Shown: positions 60,403-64,000 of the stretch, in pieces
Position numbering within the stretch: position 1 is the stretch's first letter
Layout of the letters: each line of letters begins with the position of its first letter
NCBI RefSeq assembly: GCF_008087345.1
Contig: NZ_ML701735.1
Coordinates: 248,001 to 312,000 of the forward strand
Length of the DNA: 64,000 nucleotides
Direction of reading: 5' to 3'
Source: Nocardioides caldifontis
GTDB taxonomy: Bacteria > Actinomycetota > Actinomycetes > Propionibacteriales > Nocardioidaceae
Program-made: the position numbers and the translations under genes
The notes under the pieces: generated by a model
What the model saw: the letters and a program-made list of their open reading frames with translations, nothing else
Told to the model about the DNA's origin: nothing
Databases searched by the model: none

Positions 60403-60579
60403 ATGGCACGCTCCAGCGTCCTCACCGCGCTCCAGCCCGCCAGGATCGCCCGGGCCGCCGGCTCGAGGAGCGACGACAGCGACGACCGCCGTCGCCGTCG
60501 CCGCCGCCGTCGCCGGATGCGCCGTCGCCGGCTGCGTCGTCGCCGCAACCGCAGCCGCAGCCGTAGCCGCACCAACTGA
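60403..60579 (+). CDS. Arginine-rich microprotein with SR repeats (58 residues)
   Basis: A short gene with a strong ribosome-binding site (AAGGAGG, 7 nt before ATG 60403). The 58-residue product has 26 arginines. It starts with a non-basic 20-residue head (MARSSVLTALQPARIARAAG), then an acidic SDDSDD patch (23-28), a run of ten Arg (29-38), two shorter Arg blocks (40-43, 45-48) and an N-R-S-R-S-R-S-R tail (49-56). The codons are varied CGN forms, not a simple repeat slip. It lies 37 bp upstream of an ABC exporter and two genes before a Ser/Thr kinase. It could bind nucleic acid like a protamine, be an exported peptide, or be a kinase substrate; none is shown. It is unlike ribosomal proteins bL34 or bL37. 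Confidence 0.65.
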   Translation: MARSSVLTALQPARIARAAGSRSDDSDDRRRRRRRRRRMRRRRLRRRRNRSRSRSRTN

Positions 60580-60616
60580 CCGGCCCAGGGGCCGGAGGAC
60601 CGGGAGGAGGAGCTCG

Positions 60617-62374
60617 ATGGGCACGACGTCCGCGCGGATCGCCGCCGCGCTGCGTCCCGAGGAGGACGACGCGCCGCTGGTCGAGCACGCTCCCGGCCTC
60701 CGGCTCCGCCAGGTGCTGGTCCGGTTCTGGCCGCGCGTGCGGCCGATGCGACGGTGGCTGGCCGCCGCCCTGCTCCTGGTGGCGGCGGCCCCGGCCATCG
60801 AGGTCGCCGAGATCCTGCTCTTCCAGCGGCTCGTCGACGACGTCCTCGTGCCGGCCAGCTGGCAGCCGCTGCTCTGGCTCGCCGCCGTCTTCATCGGACT
60901 GAACCTGGTGAGCGCGGTCGTCTCGGGGCTCGACGACTACCTCGGCACCTGGATCTCCCAGAAGTTCCTGCTCGACCTGCGCACCGAGGTCTTCCGCCAC
61001 GTCCTGTCCCTGCCCCTGCACACCCTCGAGCGCCGGCGGCTCGGCGACGTGATGACCCGGCTGACCTCGGACGTCGCCGCGGTCGAGACGTTCATGATCG
61101 GCCACCTCACCAACGGGATCGACTCCGCCGTACGGCTGCTGTTCTTCGTGGGGGCGCTCTTCTTCCTCCAGTGGGAGCTGGCGCTCGCCTCCCTCGTCGT
61201 CGTCCCGCTCTTCTGGTGGATCGCCACCAGGTTCGCCGAGTTCGTCCGACGGCTCTCCCGCGAGAGCAGCCGCCGCTCCGGTTCCCTGGGTGCGGTCACC
61301 GAGGAGAACCTGGCGAACCTCCCGCTGGTGCAGAGCTACAACCGTGAGCAGGACTCGGCGGAGAAGTACGAGCGGCAGAACCGCGCGATCTTCTCCGCCG
61401 AGCTCGCCGGCAGCCGGGTCCGGGCGCTGTTCCTCCCGCTCGTGGACCTGACCGAGCTCGTCGGCACCCTGCTCGTCGTCGCGATGGGGGTCTGGGCGTT
61501 GTCCACCGATCGGCTCACCCTCGGCGGGCTGCTCGCCTTCCTCACCCTGCTCGCCCAGTGCTACCGCCCGGTGCGGGACCTGGCCGACCTCGTCCCCTCC
61601 ATGTACGCCGCGACCGCGGGCATCGAGCGGCTGGTGGAGCTGCTCGACGAGCAGCCGCCGCAGGAGCGACCCGGTGCGCGGGACCTGCCGGCACCGCGCG
61701 GCGAGGTCTCGATGACCGGCGTCTCGGTCCGCTACCCCGGCGCCGACCACCGGGCGCTCGAGGGCGTCGACCTCGAGCTGCGCCCCGGCGAGGTCGTCGC
61801 CGTGGTGGGCGGCAGCGGCGCCGGGAAGTCCACCCTCGCGCGGGTGCTGACGCGCCACGTCGACGTGGAGGCCGGGACCGTCCGGCTCGACGGCGTGCCG
61901 CTCGAGGAGATCACCACCCGCTCGCTGCGCGAGGCGGTGACCGTGGTGCTCCAGGAGAACCTGCTGCTCGACGCCTCGGTGGCCGAGAACATCGCGTTCG
62001 CCCGCCCGGACGCAACCCCGGACGAGATCCGCGCGGCGGCACGGGCGGCGGACGCCGACGAGTTCGTCCGGCGGCTGCCGCGCGGGTACGCCACCCGGAT
62101 CGGGCAGCGCGGCCGCTCGCTCTCCGGCGGCCAGCGCCAGCGGCTCGCGATCGCCCGCGCGCTGCTGCGCGACTCCCCCGTGCTGGTCCTCGACGAGCCG
62201 ACCACCGGGCTCGACGCGGCCACCGCCCGACGGGTCCTGGAGCCGCTGCGCGCCGCCGCCCGGGACCGTACCGTCGTGGTCGTGACCCACGACCCCGTCG
62301 CCCTCGAGGTCGCCGACCGCGTCGTCCGGCTCGCGCACGGCCGCGTCGTCACCCCGGAACCGGTGGCAGGCTGA
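60617..62374 (+). CDS. ABC exporter half-transporter (fused membrane and ATPase domains)
   Basis: A type IV half-transporter of 585 residues that should work as a homodimer. Six membrane helices lie between residues 48 and 310, with the coupling loop 'HTLERRRLGDVMTRLTSDV'. The ATPase has Walker A GGSGAGKST (398-406), the Q-loop in 'VVLQENLLLDASVAENI', signature LSGGQ (502-506), Walker B 'VLVLDEPTTGLD' and H-loop 'VTHDP'. ATG 60617 follows GGGAGGAGGAG. Lipids, drugs or peptides are all possible cargo. Only one base separates it from the kinase gene, and the arginine-rich microprotein precedes it, so the three form an operon. Confidence 0.9.
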   Translation: MGTTSARIAAALRPEEDDAPLVEHAPGLRLRQVLVRFWPRVRPMRRWLAAALLLVAAAPAIEVAEILLFQRLVDDVLVPASWQPLLWLAAVFIGLNLVSAVVSGLDDYLGTWISQKFLLDLRTEVFRHVLSLPLHTLERRRLGDVMTRLTSDVAAVETFMIGHLTNGIDSAVRLLFFVGALFFLQWELALASLVVVPLFWWIATRFAEFVRRLSRESSRRSGSLGAVTEENLANLPLVQSYNREQDSAEKYERQNRAIFSAELAGSRVRALFLPLVDLTELVGTLLVVAMGVWALSTDRLTLGGLLAFLTLLAQCYRPVRDLADLVPSMYAATAGIERLVELLDEQPPQERPGARDLPAPRGEVSMTGVSVRYPGADHRALEGVDLELRPGEVVAVVGGSGAGKSTLARVLTRHVDVEAGTVRLDGVPLEEITTRSLREAVTVVLQENLLLDASVAENIAFARPDATPDEIRAAARAADADEFVRRLPRGYATRIGQRGRSLSGGQRQRLAIARALLRDSPVLVLDEPTTGLDAATARRVLEPLRAAARDRTVVVVTHDPVALEVADRVVRLAHGRVVTPEPVAG

Positions 62375-62375
62375 C

Positions 62376-63218
62376 GTGTTGTTCCGGAGCCGCGAGCGCG
62401 GCGTCGCAGGGCAGGTGCCGGTGGGCGAGGAGGTGCTCCCCGGCTACGAGGTCGTCGCGCTGCTGGCGCACGGCAAGCGGGTCGACACCTACGACGTCTG
62501 GAGCACCGAGCGCGAGTGCCGCTGCATCGTGAAGGTCCTGCGTCCCGACCGCTGCCACGAGCCCGAGGCCCGCGCCGCCGTCGAGCGCGAGGGGCGGGTG
62601 CTCCGCGAGCTGCAGCACCCGCACCTCGTGCGCTGCTACGAGGTGCACACCGGGCCGGTGCCGGCGATGGTCCTCGAGACGCTCACCGGCGCGACCCTCG
62701 CTGCCCTGGTCGACGACGAGCCGCTCGGCGTCCGCGACTCGGCGCTGCTGGGGCTCCAGCTCTCCTCGGTGCTCGGCTACCTGCACCGCCACGGCTGGCT
62801 CCACCTGGACGTGAAGCCGGAGAACGTGGTCGTCGAGCAGGGGAAGGCGACACTGCTGGACCTCAGCCTCGTCGGCCGGCCCGGCGACGGCCGCCCTGGT
62901 GCCGGGACGCGTGGCTACCTGGCACCGGAGCAGGCGCTCGGCCGGGACCTCTCCCCTGCCACCGACGTCTGGGGGCTGGGCGTCACCCTGGTCGAGGCGC
63001 TCACCGGCGAGCAGCCGCACGGCGACGAGGCGACGTGGGACAGCCTGCCGCGGAGGCCGCTGCTGCACCGGCGCGCCCCACGGCCTCCAGGCCCGATCCC
63101 CGGCCTTCCCACGGCGTACGACGAGGTGCTGCGCCGCACGCTCGAGCGCGACCCGGCCGCCCGTCCGACCCTCGCCGAGCTCCGGGCCGTGCTGACCGCT
63201 GTGCTCGACGAGGAGTGA
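62376..63218 (+). CDS. Atypical Ser/Thr protein kinase
   Basis: A soluble kinase-fold protein of 280 residues (GTG 62376). The ATP lysine (Lys53 in 'CIVKVLRP'), helix-C Glu72, catalytic loop HLDVKPEN (143-150; HRD has become HLD), metal Asp162 in DLS instead of DFG, and APE (184-186) are present. The glycine-rich loop is degenerate: 'LLAHGKRVDTYDVW' has one Gly. Enough remains for activity, but it is atypical, and there is no membrane segment or sensor domain. One base separates it from the ABC gene. Its TGA abuts the convergent sdhB stop in TGATCA (63216-63221). Confidence 0.82.
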   Translation: MLFRSRERGVAGQVPVGEEVLPGYEVVALLAHGKRVDTYDVWSTERECRCIVKVLRPDRCHEPEARAAVEREGRVLRELQHPHLVRCYEVHTGPVPAMVLETLTGATLAALVDDEPLGVRDSALLGLQLSSVLGYLHRHGWLHLDVKPENVVVEQGKATLLDLSLVGRPGDGRPGAGTRGYLAPEQALGRDLSPATDVWGLGVTLVEALTGEQPHGDEATWDSLPRRPLLHRRAPRPPGPIPGLPTAYDEVLRRTLERDPAARPTLAELRAVLTAVLDEE

Positions 63219-63959
63219 TCAGCCGGAGCGGAGCGCCTTGCGGAGGTCCTTGTTGAGCTGGGAGATCACGTCGAGCGGGATCTCCTTCGGGCAGGCCGCC
63301 GAGCACTCGCCGATGTTCGTGCAGTGGCCGAACCCCTCGTGGTCGTGCTGCGCGACCATCCCGAGCACCCGGCTGTGCCGCTCGGGCTGGCCCTGCGGCA
63401 GCTCACCGAGGTGGGTGATCTTGGCGCCGAGGAAGAGCGAGGCCGAGGCGTTCGGGCAGGCCGCCACGCAGGCGCCGCACGAGATGCAGGTGGCGGCGTC
63501 GAACGCGCGGTCGGCGTTCTCCTTCGGCACCGGGGTGGCGTGGGCGTCCGGGGCGGAGCCGGTGTTGACGCTGATGTAGCCGCCCGCCTGGATGATCCGG
63601 TCGAAGGCGCCTCGGTCGACGCAGAGGTCCTTCAGCACCGGGAACGCGTCCGCGCGCCACGGCTCGACGGTGATCGTGTCGCCGTCCTTGAACGACCGCA
63701 TGTGCAGCTGGCAGGCGGTGGTCTGCTCGGGGCCGTGTGCCTGGCCGTTGATCATGATCCCGCACATGCCGCAGATGCCCTCGCGGCAGTCGCTGTCGAA
63801 CGCGACCGGCTCCTCGTCGTTGGCGTTGAGCTGCTCGTTGAGCACGTCGAGCATCTCGAGGAACGACATGTCCTCGCTGACGTCGTCGAGGTCGTAGGTG
63901 CGCATCTCCCCCGCGACCTCGGAGTTGGGCTGGCGCCAGACCTTCAGGGTCAGTCTCAC
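63219..63959 (-). CDS. sdhB: Succinate dehydrogenase iron-sulfur subunit
   Basis: This 246-residue subunit carries electrons from SdhA to the quinone site. The [2Fe-2S] ligands are in '[17 protein letters not shown]' (Cys58, 63, 66) and Cys83; the other clusters use '[14 protein letters not shown]' and '[15 protein letters not shown]'. The shape is that of the actinobacterial/Bacteroides-type complex. GTG 63959 overlaps the sdhA stop (GTGA). It completes a set of TCA genes in the window with icd, sucCD and mdh. Confidence 0.96.
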   Translation of the reverse strand: MRLTLKVWRQPNSEVAGEMRTYDLDDVSEDMSFLEMLDVLNEQLNANDEEPVAFDSDCREGICGMCGIMINGQAHGPEQTTACQLHMRSFKDGDTITVEPWRADAFPVLKDLCVDRGAFDRIIQAGGYISVNTGSAPDAHATPVPKENADRAFDAATCISCGACVAACPNASASLFLGAKITHLGELPQGQPERHSRVLGMVAQHDHEGFGHCTNIGECSAACPKEIPLDVISQLNKDLRKALRSG

Positions 63960-64000
63960 TTGTAGCTCCGCTGCTTCATCTCGACGAACTCGTAGACAAG
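63956..64000 (-). CDS. sdhA: Succinate dehydrogenase flavoprotein subunit, C-terminal end only
   Basis: Only the last 14 codons and the stop are inside the window. They read [14 protein letters not shown], the normal end of SdhA, and overlap the sdhB start by four bases. The rest lies to the right of the window. Confidence 0.85.
   Translation of the reverse strand, partial: LVYEFVEMKQRSYK

Noticed and set aside
60403-60579. Arginine-rich frame as ribosomal protein bL34 or bL37
   Set aside because: bL34 and bL37 are Lys/Arg mixed with conserved motifs (MKRTFQP, KKRRKRM-like); this protein has no Lys and carries SR repeats, and the neighbours are not rnpA/dnaA or ribosomal genes.
60422-62338. 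638-codon minus-strand open frame opposite the ABC exporter
   Set aside because: Shadow of a gene with intact Walker and signature motifs; low-complexity Glu/Gly/Arg product.
60403-62374. Lanthipeptide or other RiPP cluster
   Set aside because: No Cys, no leader-type double-Gly site and no modification enzyme are visible; the adjacent kinase has no cyclase domain.

Overview
The window is chromosomal DNA from a high-GC actinobacterium. The best guess is a Nocardioides-like member of the Propionibacteriales. This rests on extreme G/C at third codon positions, a monomeric NADP isocitrate dehydrogenase, DUF3017 and DUF6350 genes beside folD and purNH, a desferrioxamine-type des operon, a methylmalonyl-CoA mutase operon, and copies of the short intergenic repeat GGTGGTTGAGCNTGTCG. 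No tRNA, rRNA, CRISPR array or complete insertion sequence was recognised. Start codons are often GTG, and many gene pairs overlap by ATGA or GTGA, so most minus-strand genes lie in tight operons.

Layout. 0-4.3 kb: a Ser/Thr kinase with a C-terminal membrane anchor, a DUF3592 membrane protein and an HTH regulator, divergent from a secreted von Willebrand A protein; the shared promoter region holds two inverted repeats. 4.3-10 kb: an accessory stretch with a small P-loop kinase, short repeats, a decayed DUF222/HNH gene, a CGNR regulator, a metallo-beta-lactamase-fold hydrolase, a DHA2 efflux pump under a CsoR-like operator, and a 0.4-kb remnant bounded by two copies of a 28-nt hairpin. 10-14.6 kb: an ERCC4 nuclease, an acetyltransferase, small enzymes, adenosine deaminase and a MaoC dehydratase. 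14.6-21.7 kb: thymidine phosphorylase and cytidine deaminase, divergent from a complete BMP-type nucleoside ABC importer. 21.7-28 kb: mutA-mutB-meaB plus an M20 amidohydrolase. 28-35.2 kb: the iron-box-controlled operon desA-desB-desC-desD with a penicillin-acylase-like gene. 35.2-38.9 kb: a CNNM/CBS transporter, trpS, a LigT-type phosphoesterase, a rhodanese and a small membrane protein. 38.9-46.3 kb: a tandem GNAT protein, a large secreted alpha/beta hydrolase, and icd and mdh sharing a divergent promoter with a perfect palindrome. 46.3-52.6 kb: a sulfotransferase-like gene, DUF3017, folD, a 40-bp tandem repeat, purH, purN and DUF6350. 52.7-58 kb: kynureninase and a 1,257-residue HTH-STAND-WD40 protein. 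58-64 kb: sucCD, an arginine-rich microprotein with an ABC exporter and an atypical kinase, sdhB and the end of sdhA.

How it fits together. Core metabolism dominates: four TCA steps (icd, sucCD, sdhAB, mdh), propionyl-CoA entry through methylmalonyl-CoA mutase, purine and folate synthesis, and nucleoside salvage. The BMP importer would bring in nucleosides for Cdd, DeoA and Add. The des operon makes a hydroxamate siderophore and should be switched by an IdeR/DmdR repressor. The parts least explained by known systems are the arginine-rich microprotein/ABC/kinase operon at 60.4-63.2 kb, the kinase/HTH/VWA module at the left end, the predicted cytoplasmic acylase in the siderophore operon, and the CsoR-like control of a drug-type efflux pump.
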